A stretch of DNA of 64,000 bases, taken from the NCBI GenBank assembly GCA_031284585.1, contig JAITXT010000008.1:35445-99444 (forward strand), given 5' to 3'. The translations under genes were made by a program, and so were the position numbers. The notes under the pieces were generated by a model. The model had not been told where the DNA came from, made no database searches, and saw only the letters and a list, made by a program, of their open reading frames with translations. Positions 35,330-44,697 of this stretch are shown piece by piece (positions within the stretch are counted from its first letter, which is position 1; every line of letters begins with the position of its first letter). Source of the stretch: Acholeplasmatales bacterium. Its GTDB lineage: Bacteria > Bacillota_I > Bacilli_A > Acholeplasmatales > Acholeplasmataceae.

Positions 35330-36672
35330 ATGGTGTTTAAAAGAAAACTTTATTCAGATTTGCTTAATTGGAAAAATACATCAAAAGGAAAGACTTCTTT
35401 GCTTATTGAAGGAGCAAGAAGAGTTGGAAAAACTACATTATCTTGTGAATTCGGTAAGAAAGAATATAAGAGTTTTTTGTTAATTGATTTTTTAGTAGAC
35501 TTAGATTTGTTTAAAAAAGTTTATAAAAAAGGTTTAAGAGATTTAGATGATTTTTTTTATACTTTATCCTCTGTTTTTTCAACTCCACTATATGAGAGAA
35601 ATACATTAATAATATTTGATGAAATTCAAGCATTCCACTCGCTAGACAAGCTTTAAAATATTTAGTAAATGATGGAAGATATGATTATATAGAAACAGGT
35701 TCACTTATATCAATAAATAAAAATGTATCTAATATTAATATACCATCAGAAGAAAAAAGAGTGGTATTAAATCCTCTTGATTTTGAAGAGTTTTTATGGG
35801 CTAAAGAAAAAACTCTTCTTTTTGATAATGTTAAAAACCTATATTTAAATCATAAGATGATTGATGAAGAAATTCATATAAGTCTAATGAAAGAATTTAG
35901 ATTATATATGCTTATTGGAGGAATGCCAGGTGTTGTCTCTACATACCTAACAACTAATAATTATGTTTTAGTTGAAGAAGCAAAACAAAATATTTTAAAT
36001 TTATATAGAGCTGATTTAGGTAAAGCTTCTGCTATTATAAGAGAAAAGACTTCTTTAATATTTGAATCAATTCCAGCTCAACTATCAAAACCAAATAAAA
36101 AATTTTTATTTACAGAAGTATCTTCTAATGCAAAAACCCGCTATTTTGATTCTTCATTTAGATATCTTGAACAAGCTAAAATGATCAATGTATGTAATTC
36201 GACAAATTTTCCAACATTAGATTTGAAATCAAACATAGATTACTCGAAAAAGAAAATCTATTTTCTTGATACTGGATTACTTATTACATTAGCCTTTCAA
36301 AACAATCTAATTATAGATACCGATACTTTTAAATCAATTCTTCTTGATAAAATTCATATCAATGAAGGAATGTTTTTTGAAAACATCATTGCCCAACAAC
36401 TTGTAGCGAATAATCACAACTTAGTTTACTATTATTCCAAAGAAGAGATTAATAGTAAAAAATATGTTGAAGTAGATTTTTTGATTCAACAAGGTAGAAA
36501 AATCTCTCTTGTTGAAGGAAAATCTTCAAATTACAAAGACCATTCCTCACTTGATAAAGTTCTCTCAAAATTTTCAAATTTACTAGAACCATCTTATATT
36601 GTTTACTCTAATAATATTAGGTACGATGCAAAGATAACCTATTTACCTGTATATCTAGTATCTTTATTATAA
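35330..36672 (+). pseudogene. AAA_14/DUF4143 ATPase gene with a single frameshift
   Basis: Reads from ATG 35330 (SD GAGAGGT, 35317-35323) to a TAA at 36672, broken once near 35635. Before the break: FKRKLYSDLLNWKN, Walker A GARRVGKT, LLIDF and Walker B LIIFDEIQAF; adding one C in TTCCAC restores PLARQALKYLVNDGRYDYIE, TGSLISI and PLDFEEFLWA, then the DUF4143 part with FFENIIAQQL and a nuclease-like EVDFLI...VEGKSS motif near the end. Without the frameshift it would be about 447 residues. The role of this family is not established. A recent mutation or a sequencing error is possible because everything else is intact. Confidence 0.8.
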
Positions 36673-36800
36673 ATTTGTTATTACTTAGGCTAGTATTAAT
36701 AAAGATTTTTCGTTTCCGCAATTTATTATTAAATTTTTAATAACAATAATTATCATATATGCTATATATTAGACTTGATCAGATTATTTTATTATTAAAA

Positions 36801-36829
36801 TTAGAAAAGCTTGAAAATTAGAGTATAAT
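36801..36829 (+). promoter_or_regulatory. Promoter of the ABC transporter pair
   Basis: -35 TTAGAA (36801-36806), 17-base spacer, -10 TATAAT (36824-36829); the SD GGAGGG and ATG 36859 follow. Confidence 0.55.
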
Positions 36830-36858
36830 AATAGTATTAGAAAATAATGGAGGGATTT

Positions 36859-37551
36859 ATGATTGATATTGAAAATTTGAATAAAGATTATGGTAAAATT
36901 TCAGCACTAAAAAATATTAATTTAAGTTTGGAAGATTCACGTGTTGTTGGGTTACTTGGACCAAATGGTTCAGGAAAGACAACTTTGATTAAAATTCTTA
37001 CTGGTATGATATCTCATTATAGTGGTACTGTTTTAATTGATGGTAATAAGATAGGACCCAAAACTAAAAGCATTGTTAGTTATCTTCCCGATCAACTTTA
37101 TTATGAAAAATGGATGAAGGTTTTAGATTTAAGAAATTCTTTTGCTAATTTATTTGATGATTTTTTAATTGATAAGTTTGATAATTTGGTTGAAAAATTT
37201 CAAATTAGAAGAGACGAGTATATTTATAAATTATCAAAAGGTAATCAAGAAAAATTACAATTAGCACTAGCTTTATCTAGAAATGCGAAAGTATTTATTT
37301 TTGATGAACCAATTGGTGGTGTTGATCCAGCTCTAAGAGTTCTCATTTTGGATACAATAATGGAGAATAGAAATAGTAATTCTCTTACTATTATCTCTAC
37401 TCACCAAATTTTTGATGTTGAGAAATTATTTGATGAAGTAATATTCTTAAAAGAAGGGAAAATTGTTTTACATAAAAACACTGAAGAGTTATTAATTGAG
37501 TCTAATAAATCTCTTCTTGATTTATTTATTGAGGTATTCCGCTATGTATAA
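36859..37551 (+). CDS. ABC transporter ATP-binding protein
   Basis: 230 residues. Walker A GPNGSGKTT near 35-43, Q-loop DQLYYEKW (unusual for the position), signature LSKGNQEKLQLALALS (LSKGN for LSGGQ), Walker B VFIFDEPIGGVDPA, switch His in ISTHQ. The LSKGN...DEPxxGVDP form belongs to the simple exporter group (like YtrB or GldA-type). ATG 36859 is chosen because the earlier ATG at 36847 overlaps the SD GGAGGG. The permease gene starts inside its last codons. Substrate unknown. Confidence 0.88.
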   Translation: MIDIENLNKDYGKISALKNINLSLEDSRVVGLLGPNGSGKTTLIKILTGMISHYSGTVLIDGNKIGPKTKSIVSYLPDQLYYEKWMKVLDLRNSFANLFDDFLIDKFDNLVEKFQIRRDEYIYKLSKGNQEKLQLALALSRNAKVFIFDEPIGGVDPALRVLILDTIMENRNSNSLTIISTHQIFDVEKLFDEVIFLKEGKIVLHKNTEELLIESNKSLLDLFIEVFRYV

Positions 37552-38314
37552 AAAATTATTTAAATATGAATTTAAATCTACTTACCGTGAAGCAGGAGTA
37601 TTGTTATCTATATATTTGGGTCTTTGTTTATTATCAACCTTTTTTATTGCTGTAACAGATATTAGTAATGGTGCCGCAAATTTCTTTTTTGAGCCTCTAT
37701 TGTTGGTCTTTATTTTAGGATTAGGTATTATTCTTTTTACAGTAGTTAGAATTATTATTAGAATCTTTTGGAACGGTTTATTTGGAAAAAGCGCATATTT
37801 ATTATTTTCAATTCCAGCAACAAATAAACAGATTATTCTTTCAAAAGTTTTGATTTCTTTATTTTGGCTACTTGTAATTAGCGTAGTTTATACAATTGGA
37901 GTGTTATTAAATGTTATTGTTCTAACGCTTAGAACTGATGGCTATGGAGTTTTCTTTGTTGCAATATTGAAATTTATCAATGATATTTTTGAGATTATGG
38001 GTTATAGTTACATTATTGATTTGGTTTTATCAATTGGAACCTATTTAGGATTAGTTCTTTTCGTTTCTGTATTTTCTCATACAGTATATAAAGGTGGAAA
38101 GAAAGTAATAATCGCTCTATTATTGGCTTATGCGTATTTAATTGTTCTAAGTTTCTTTAGTGGAGGTTTTTTAAGTTCAACTATTTCATATTATCCTAAC
38201 CCAAACTCTTTTTCTCTCTTTAGAGGTTTATCTTATATCGTTAATCTAATAACGATATTTGGTTCTTACTTCTTCTCAATTTGGGCTCTAAACCATAAAT
38301 TAGAAATTAATTAA
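37544..38314 (+). CDS. ABC transporter permease, ABC-2-like membrane protein
   Basis: 256 residues with about six membrane helices, starting MYKKLFKYEFKSTYREAG, a cytoplasmic lead common in ABC-2 type permeases. ATG 37544 follows the SD GAGGT (37531-37535) and overlaps the ATPase gene by 8 bases; the longer frame from 37496 lies inside the ATPase gene and lacks an SD. With the ATPase it should form a two-gene exporter. Substrate unknown. It stands between two decaying ATPase loci but looks intact. Confidence 0.8.
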   Translation: MYKKLFKYEFKSTYREAGVLLSIYLGLCLLSTFFIAVTDISNGAANFFFEPLLLVFILGLGIILFTVVRIIIRIFWNGLFGKSAYLLFSIPATNKQIILSKVLISLFWLLVISVVYTIGVLLNVIVLTLRTDGYGVFFVAILKFINDIFEIMGYSYIIDLVLSIGTYLGLVLFVSVFSHTVYKGGKKVIIALLLAYAYLIVLSFFSGGFLSSTISYYPNPNSFSLFRGLSYIVNLITIFGSYFFSIWALNHKLEIN

Positions 38315-38409
38315 TTAATTCTATAATATTATATATTTCAATAAAATATGTAAGGTTAATATTATTACCCTACTTATAAAAAATAAGTTTATTTAATAAA
38401 ATTGTATTT

Positions 38410-38475
38410 AAGAAAGAAAACTTATTGGATATAAGAAAGAAAACTTATTGCATTTAAGAAAAATAATTTATTTTA
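38410..38475 (+). repeat. 23-bp tandem repeat in front of a second ATPase gene relic
   Basis: AAGAAAGAAAACTTATTG is found exactly at 38410-38427 and 38433-38450; a third, diverged copy starts at 38456 (AAGAAAAATAATTTATTT). The period is 23 bases in both steps. The array ends about 38 bases before the start position of the ATPase relic. Confidence 0.8.
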
Positions 38476-38513
38476 ATTAAGAAATATGATATTCCATATA
38501 TGGAGGTAGTTAA

Positions 38514-39309
38514 ATAAATTACAGAAAAAGATTAACTGACAATAAAATTAAATCTTACTTAAAAACATTTGGAGCAGTGTTAATTGAGGGTTCAAAATAT
38601 TGTGGAAAGACAAGAAGTTGTGAAGAACTAGCTAATACTAAAATATATTTTTAAAATCCAAATGATAAAAAAAGGCTAAAAGCAATTATTGATGAAGACC
38701 TATCATTAATCTTAAATGCGGATTTTCCTATTCTTTTAGATGAATGGCAGGAATATCAGTCTTGTGGGATGCTGTTAGATTTAAAGTAGATCAATTACAA
38801 AAAAGGGATGTTTTTTACTAACAGGTTCTTCTCAATCAGGAATTATTAAAACTATGCATTCTGGAACTGGATGAATTGGACATATTATAATGCGCCCATT
38901 GTCGCTTTTTGAATCAAAATATAGTGAAACAAGTGTTTCTTTAGCAAAATTATTTAATGGAGAAACAATTAATTCTTCTAAATGCAACTTAGCACTGAAA
39001 GATTATATGGAAATTATTTGTAGAGGTGGTTGACCAGCTTCAAGAGATTTAGAAATAAATGAAGCCTTAAACGCTACATATGAATATGTATCTGAATTAT
39101 ATACACTTCCTATATCTTTTAAGAAAGCTCTTCACCAATCTTCAACAATCAATTCTAATTTGTTATCATCAATTGAGAGAAATATTTTTACTCAAGTTTC
39201 TTTTACAAAAATAGTAAATGAGGTTGTAACTAATTCAGTCCAATTAACTGATAGAACTCTCTATAATTACTACGAAAAGCTAAAAAATTATTTGCCATTT
39301 CTTAGGTAA
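38514..39309 (+). pseudogene. Decayed AAA_14/DUF4143 ATPase gene, truncated at its 3' side
   Basis: The SD TGGAGGT (38500-38506) points at 38514, where the start codon reads ATA. Frames then read NYRKRLTDNKIKSYL, Walker A-like IEGSKYCGKT, LLDEWQEYQ, (shift) LWDAVRFKVDQ, LLTGSSQS, GTG(stop)IGHIIMRPLSLFES, ICRGG(stop)PASRDL and QLTDRTLYNYYEKLKNYLPF. Defects: lost start, TAA near 38651, frameshift near 38765, TGA at 38872 and 39031, and the 3' third missing. It belongs to a different subfamily from its two neighbours. The break falls exactly where the repeat array of the next ATPase gene begins. Confidence 0.75.
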
Positions 39310-39312
39310 TGA

Positions 39313-39362
39313 ATTATGCATTATTGGCAATTTAATTATTTTTAAATTATGCATTATTGGCA
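39313..39362 (+). repeat. 33-bp spaced direct repeat in front of a third ATPase gene relic
   Basis: ATTATGCATTATTGGCA is found exactly at 39313-39329 and 39346-39362, 33 bases apart. A degenerate third copy may lie one period on (around 39379-39395, CATTTATAATGCC). The array begins at the point where the preceding ATPase relic stops. Confidence 0.75.
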
Positions 39363-39445
39363 TTTTATTAAAATAAGTCATTTATAATGCCTTTATAAAC
39401 ATTTTTTTTATTAATTTGGGGTAATAAAAAATATAGGAGTATTTT

Positions 39446-40587
39446 ATGAGTTTAAAAAGAAAACTTTTTGATGATTTAGTTAATTGGAAAAACGAAAGAA
39501 ATGGAAGATCTGCAGTCCTAATTGAAGGAGCTAGAAGAGTTGGTAAAAGTTATTTAGTTTTGGAGTTTGCGAAAAAAATGTATAAATCTTTTATTTTAGT
39601 AGATTTTAATAATCCACTTGATGAAATTAGAAATCTATTTCTTAATCCTATCCCTGATTTTGAGCATTTTTTTTCCAAACTTTTTTTCAAAAACGCTTTT
39701 ATATGAAAGAAAATCTCTTATTATATTAGATGAAATTCAAAAATGTCCTGAAGCCAGAGAAAAGATAAAATATTTTGTTGAATATGGGAAATATGATTTT
39801 ATTGAAACGGGGTCTCTACTTTCAATAAAACAAAATGTCAAGGATATTACTATTCCTTCTGAAGAAACAACTTCATATATGGGACCTCTAGATTTCGAAG
39901 AATTTTTATGGGCAAAAGAAGAAGATCTAATTATTCCAATTATTAAAGAACACTTTTCTAAATTAATACCTTTAGATAATGGTATACGTAATAAATTAAT
40001 GTTACTTTTTAGAGAGTATATGCTTGTAGGAGGTATGCCTCAAGCAGTTAATGAGTTTATAAAAAGCAAAGATTTTATAAAGTCGATATTATTAAAAGAG
40101 AAATACTAAAACTATATGAAAACGATATAAGTAAATATTCAGATAAACTTAAAATAACTGTAGCTAAAATATTTGATAAAATACCTGAGCAATTATCTAA
40201 ACATGAAAAAAAATTCAAATATTCTTCAATCGGGAAATTAGGACGATATAGAAAATATGAAGATTTTTTTTTGGTTAGAAGATTCTATGATAACTAATTG
40301 TTGTTGCTCAAATGTTGAATGCTATTGGATATAGATTATTCTTTTTTTCTAATAAATTAAAGAAAACGGATGAGAGGAATACCGAAATTGATTTTTTAAT
40401 TCAAAGAAATTTAAAAGTATGTGCTATAGAAGTTAAATCTAGTAATTCTTCCCACCATAAAAGTCTTGATAAATTTTCTTTGAAATTTAAAACTAAAATT
40501 GGATATAAATTTATAATTACAAAGAATTATTTAAAAGTAGAGGGTGATTACATCTTTATTCCATTCTATATGGTATTTTGTTTGTAA
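39446..40587 (+). pseudogene. Decayed AAA_14/DUF4143 ATPase gene with frameshifts and an internal deletion
   Basis: ATG 39446 has the SD TAGGAG. The start SLKRKLFDDLVNWKNERNGR and Walker A GARRVGKS resemble the gene at 35330, as do ILDEIQKCPEAREKIKYFVE, IETGSLLSIKQNV, GPLDFEEFLWAKE and MLVGGMPQAVNEF. Frameshifts lie near 39680, 40085 and 40270; after NCCCSN the sequence jumps to AIGYRLFFFSN...TEIDFLIQ...AIEVKSS, so about 70 codons of the DUF4143 part are deleted. The gene cannot make a working protein. It is a close relative of the 35330 gene but with a different upstream repeat. Confidence 0.8.
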
Positions 40588-40622
40588 GTAGAGATATTTT
40601 ATGTTAATAATAATTTAAAACT

Positions 40623-41471
40623 TTAATTTATTCTTTTTACATTTGAAAAATGCATTTTTGAACATAGAGGTAAGATATTTTTATTTGAACTATATATTTT
40701 CCTTAAAACATCATCTACTATGTAACTTGCTCCTAAAGGAAGAGTTATTCCTATTTCATTAGATAAAGTCTTAATTGAATCTAAAAATAATTTTCTAGCA
40801 ATAATAGATGCACAAGCAACGCTTAAGTGAATACTTTCCGCTCTTGGTGAAAAGTAGATATCTTTTAAAACTGTAGTTTCTTCGCTTAAATAAGAATAAT
40901 AACTATCTTCAGATGTAAATTGATCAATTATAACTGGCATATGTAGCCCTATTTTCTTCATTAGTTTAACGTTAACTTCATTATGCATTAAAGCTTTAAT
41001 AGCATTTAAATTAAGAACTTTCTCATACAATTTATTATATTCTCTTGGCATTAGAATATAACTTTCAAATTGAACAAGATTAATAAGAGAATTATATGCG
41101 GTTAAGAGAGAATTATTAGTAGTATATGTTTTAGAGTCTCTAATATTAAATTTCTTTAATTTGATAATGTTTTCTCTTTCAATATATACACTTACTACCA
41201 CTACTGGTCCAAATACATCACCTGTTCCTACTTCATCTGAACCATAGGCAGAGAAATCATTACGCTCTAATATTTTATATATTTCAAAAGTAAATTTAGA
41301 AATATATCCTTCAATAATAATTTTAAAATCTTCAGTGATGATTAATTTACTATTATCTCTGAAAGCACTAAAGAACACTCCTTCTGTCAAGGAACCATAT
41401 TCATATGTTATATATTCTTTTCTAAGTATATTTGCTAGTATTTGATTACCATTTAATATTATTTTTCCCAT
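40623..41471 (-). CDS. rnhC: Ribonuclease HIII
   Basis: 282 residues. Cuts the RNA strand of RNA-DNA hybrids. N-terminal TBP-like substrate-binding domain (1-72), then the RNase H core with YGSDEVGTGDVFGPVVV; Asp79 and Glu80 are the first metal ligands, the DEVG form seen in HIII. RDSKTYT and SVACASIIARKLF are the other conserved blocks. It is alone on the minus strand, divergent from mutS2, its usual neighbour in Bacillota, and converges on the ATPase relic. Confidence 0.9.
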   Translation of the reverse strand: MGKIILNGNQILANILRKEYITYEYGSLTEGVFFSAFRDNSKLIITEDFKIIIEGYISKFTFEIYKILERNDFSAYGSDEVGTGDVFGPVVVVSVYIERENIIKLKKFNIRDSKTYTTNNSLLTAYNSLINLVQFESYILMPREYNKLYEKVLNLNAIKALMHNEVNVKLMKKIGLHMPVIIDQFTSEDSYYSYLSEETTVLKDIYFSPRAESIHLSVACASIIARKLFLDSIKTLSNEIGITLPLGASYIVDDVLRKIYSSNKNILPLCSKMHFSNVKRIN

Positions 41472-41615
41472 GTTCTAATTATAAAGTAAATAAAACAATA
41501 TTTATTTATTTTGAAAAATATGTTAAATGATTTGTTAGTCTTATTTTATAATCTTGTTTTTGACCTTTTTTTGTTTAAAGATCAATTATTTATAATTTGA
41601 TATTATAATATTAGT

Positions 41616-43916
41616 ATGGAAGATTTATTAGAATTTGAAAAGATAATTCTTGAAATAAGAAAGTATGCTGTATCAGATGCAATAAAAGATAAAATAAGTC
41701 ATCTGAAACCATTAAAATTTCAAGATATTAAGAATGAATTAATTGAAACCGATTGTCTTAGTAAACTTAAATATTTATATTCATTTTTACCTATAAATGA
41801 AGAATATGATATTAGTTATCAAATTAGGATTCTTGAACTAAATGGATTTCTTTCAATTGATAATCTACTTTTTGTAAGGAGTTTTTTTTATCTTATAAGT
41901 AGTCTTTTTAATTATTCTAATGAACTTAAAAGAAACAACGTTAATTCGCTTATTAATGACCTTTATTTAGCAAAACTTACTAATACTAATTTTTTACTTG
42001 ATTATCTAAATTTAATTTTAGATTACTCTGGTAATGTGTTAGATTCCGCCAGCAAGGATTTACTAAATATTAGAACTAGTATTTCAAATCAAACTAAAAT
42101 AATTAAAGAAAAAGCAAGTGAATTACTGATTAGATATCAGTCCCATTTAGTTGAAAATTTAATTGTTGAAAAAAATGGAAAAGTATGTCTTCCTGTTAAT
42201 ATTTCAAGTAAGAATACAGTTAAAGGAACAATTTGTGATATATCTAGTTCTGGTCAAACAGTCTATATTGAACCAACTATCTTAGGAAACATTCAAAAAA
42301 CAATTGATGAGTTAAAAATAAAAGAAGAAAAAGAAATTGAAAAAATCTTATATCAAGTATCTAGTTATCTCACAAATAATATACCTTTTTTAATCTCTAA
42401 TTTAAATATTATTTTTAGATTAGATTTTCTTCAAGCTAAAGCAAAATATGCGGTTCATATTAATGGATACTTACCGAAAATAAATAATCAAGGATTATAT
42501 CATTTAGAGGGAGCAAGATGTCCATTAATAGAGAATGAAAGAGTAGTACCGATAGATATTGATCTTGACGCCAAAGAACCCTTTATTTTAATCACTGGAC
42601 CAAACACAGGTGGAAAGACTGTTCTACTAAAAACTATTGGATTAATTACTCTTATGGCAAGCTCTGGGATTCTAGTTCCATGTAGTGAGAGAAGTAACGT
42701 TGCTATATTCGATAATATATTAATTGATATAGGAGACGGTGAATCTATTGAAAATTCACTTTCAACATTTTCTTCTCATATGAAGCGAATTATTAATTTT
42801 TTAAATATTTATAGTTCAAATTCCTTGATTTTAATCGATGAAATAGGATCAGGAACAGACCCTAGTGAGGGAGTTGCACTATCAAAAGTAATTATTAAAG
42901 AATTTTTAAAGAAGAATGTTAGAATGGTTATTACAACTCATTATTCAGAACTTAAAACTTTTGTACTTGAGGAAAAATTAGGTATTTTATCAGGAGTCGC
43001 TTTTAATTCCCTAACTTATCAACCTGAATACGTAGTAATTAAAGGTTTAGGAGGTAAATCACAGGCTATTAATATCGCAAAGAACTTAGGACTTCCAGAA
43101 CACTTATATAATGAGGCATTTTTTCTTTATGAAAGTGGTAAGAGTAGAACTGAACGTGCACTAGATGAATTAGATATTGACAGATTAAAATTACTTGAAG
43201 ATACTAAAAGAGTAAATATTTTAGAAAAAGAACTAAAAGATTTAAAAGAAAGTTATGATACTAAAATAAGAGAACTATTCGAGTATGAAAAAGAATTAGA
43301 AAGAAAAGTTACCGAAAAAGAATATTTAAAGTTTAGAGAAAAAGAAGAAAATATTAATAAGTTAATTGAGGACTTAAAACAAAGAAACTTAATTGATATT
43401 AAAGAAATTTCTGAAATAAAAAAAGAATTAAAAGAACTTAATTATGTTCCTGAAAATACAATTTCTATTTCTAGTAAAATAGTAGTAGGGGATAGGGTTA
43501 AAGTTATAAATACTAATCAAATAGGTATTGTAAAAGAGATTAAAAGAAATAAAGCTACTATTAAAATAGGAGAGATGAGTTTATATTCTTCTCTAGATAA
43601 TTTAGTTAAATCAAATGAAACAAGAAAAAAAATAGTGAACTATAAACCTATTGATATTGATAAAGAGATCTATAGTGCGAATTTTGAAATTGATTTAAGG
43701 GGAAAGAGATATGAGGAAGTTTATTCTATTCTTGAAAGTGCTGTATCAGATGCTATCATGGCGCACCTACATTTTATTAGAGTAATTAATGGTTATGGGA
43801 CACTTGCGGTTAAAAAAGCAGTCGATAATTTTGTTAGTACTTCGAATTATGTAAAAAGAGCGGAAAGTGGCGGAAAAAGTGGTGGTGATGGTGTAACTGT
43901 GTTATACTTAAAATAA
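41616..43916 (+). CDS. mutS2: Endonuclease MutS2 / ribosome-rescue ATPase
   Basis: 766 residues. MutS-like core with Walker A ITGPNTGGKTVLLKT (around residue 330), ILIDIGDGESIENSLSTFSSHM, Walker B LILIDEIGSGTDPSEG and TTHYSELK, followed by a long coiled coil (about 510-620), a KOW-like segment (ISSKIVVGDRVKVINTNQIG) and a C-terminal Smr domain (IDLRGKRYEEV, IRVINGYGTLAVKKAV). The mismatch-recognition domain of MutS is absent. MutS2 is tied to suppression of recombination and to splitting of collided ribosomes. Confidence 0.94.
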   Translation: MEDLLEFEKIILEIRKYAVSDAIKDKISHLKPLKFQDIKNELIETDCLSKLKYLYSFLPINEEYDISYQIRILELNGFLSIDNLLFVRSFFYLISSLFNYSNELKRNNVNSLINDLYLAKLTNTNFLLDYLNLILDYSGNVLDSASKDLLNIRTSISNQTKIIKEKASELLIRYQSHLVENLIVEKNGKVCLPVNISSKNTVKGTICDISSSGQTVYIEPTILGNIQKTIDELKIKEEKEIEKILYQVSSYLTNNIPFLISNLNIIFRLDFLQAKAKYAVHINGYLPKINNQGLYHLEGARCPLIENERVVPIDIDLDAKEPFILITGPNTGGKTVLLKTIGLITLMASSGILVPCSERSNVAIFDNILIDIGDGESIENSLSTFSSHMKRIINFLNIYSSNSLILIDEIGSGTDPSEGVALSKVIIKEFLKKNVRMVITTHYSELKTFVLEEKLGILSGVAFNSLTYQPEYVVIKGLGGKSQAINIAKNLGLPEHLYNEAFFLYESGKSRTERALDELDIDRLKLLEDTKRVNILEKELKDLKESYDTKIRELFEYEKELERKVTEKEYLKFREKEENINKLIEDLKQRNLIDIKEISEIKKELKELNYVPENTISISSKIVVGDRVKVINTNQIGIVKEIKRNKATIKIGEMSLYSSLDNLVKSNETRKKIVNYKPIDIDKEIYSANFEIDLRGKRYEEVYSILESAVSDAIMAHLHFIRVINGYGTLAVKKAVDNFVSTSNYVKRAESGGKSGGDGVTVLYLK

Positions 43917-43938
43917 GAATTTTTTAAAGAGGATGTAA

Positions 43939-44316
43939 ATGAAACAATATTATTATGACAATATAATTAAATTACCTAATTACTTAACTGAATACATTGA
44001 AAATAATAGAGCTTTTATAAATGAATATGAGGAACTAATTGATTACATTTCAAGTAGGACTGATAAAGAAAGTGTTTTTGTCAAAGCATTTACTATTTTA
44101 CTTGGTATTAGAAGAACAGCTAATAAAGAGGAAGGCTTTAAATTAATTGAGTCTTTAGAGTCTCTTAATAATCCAAAAGTTTTTAATGTTTTAGGATACT
44201 GTTATTATTTAGGATACGGGACTGAAAAAAATGTCGAACTTGCTATTAAATACTACAAATTATCTAGTGATTTAGGTGATTTAGTTGGAAAATCAAACTA
44301 TTTAGCCTTAGTATAA
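43939..44316 (+). CDS. Small Sel1-repeat protein
   Basis: 125 residues, cytoplasmic. The C-terminal half reads NPKVFNVLGYCYYLGYGTEKNVELAIKYYKLSSDLGDLVGKSNYL, which is one Sel1-like repeat plus part of another (LG.CY..G.G.....A..YY..A...G). The first half is helical with no family recognised. Such repeats bind proteins. SD AGAGGATG precedes the ATG; it is 22 bases from mutS2. Confidence 0.7.
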   Translation: MKQYYYDNIIKLPNYLTEYIENNRAFINEYEELIDYISSRTDKESVFVKAFTILLGIRRTANKEEGFKLIESLESLNNPKVFNVLGYCYYLGYGTEKNVELAIKYYKLSSDLGDLVGKSNYLALV

Positions 44317-44388
44317 TTATAATTTAAGCAAGAAAGTTTTTTTATTTAATAAATGGATTATAATATTTAGAGGAAAGGGGTGATTTTT

Positions 44389-44697
44389 GTGGAACTATTA
44401 AAGGACGACTTTTTAGAAAGAATAGAAAAAGGTGTATTTATTGTAGATTTTTTTGCTACATGGTGTGGACCATGTAAAATGCTAAGTCCACTATTAGATG
44501 AAGTTCTTGAGGGATACGTAAATAAGGTTTCTTTTATTAAAGTTGATGTTGATAAATTTCGTGACTTAGCTATAAACTATAAGGTTAGAGGAGTACCTAC
44601 TGTTATTTGTTTTAAAGATGGATTGCCTTACAAAGAATTTTCAGGTTATATTCCTAAACAAAGAATTGTAGATTTTATCGAAGATTGTCTAAAATAG
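44389..44697 (+). CDS. trxA: Thioredoxin
   Basis: 102 residues from GTG 44389, which has the SD GGAAAGGGG about 8 bases upstream; a GTG at 44380 overlaps that SD. The active site is WCGPC with Cys26 and Cys29; VDFFATW, VDVDKFRDLAINYKVRGVPTVICFKDG (with the cis-Pro) complete the fold. It reduces disulfides of cytoplasmic proteins. The end overlaps truB by 13 bases. Confidence 0.93.
   Translation: MELLKDDFLERIEKGVFIVDFFATWCGPCKMLSPLLDEVLEGYVNKVSFIKVDVDKFRDLAINYKVRGVPTVICFKDGLPYKEFSGYIPKQRIVDFIEDCLK

Noticed and set aside
38514..39309. TGA read as tryptophan across the genome (mycoplasma code)
   Set aside because: Intact genes use TGG for Trp and many end with TGA; the in-frame TGAs occur only in relics that also have frameshifts.
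35330..40587. Insertion sequence or transposon carrying the ATPase genes
   Set aside because: No transposase, terminal inverted repeats or target duplications could be seen; the repeats are direct and lie only on the upstream side.
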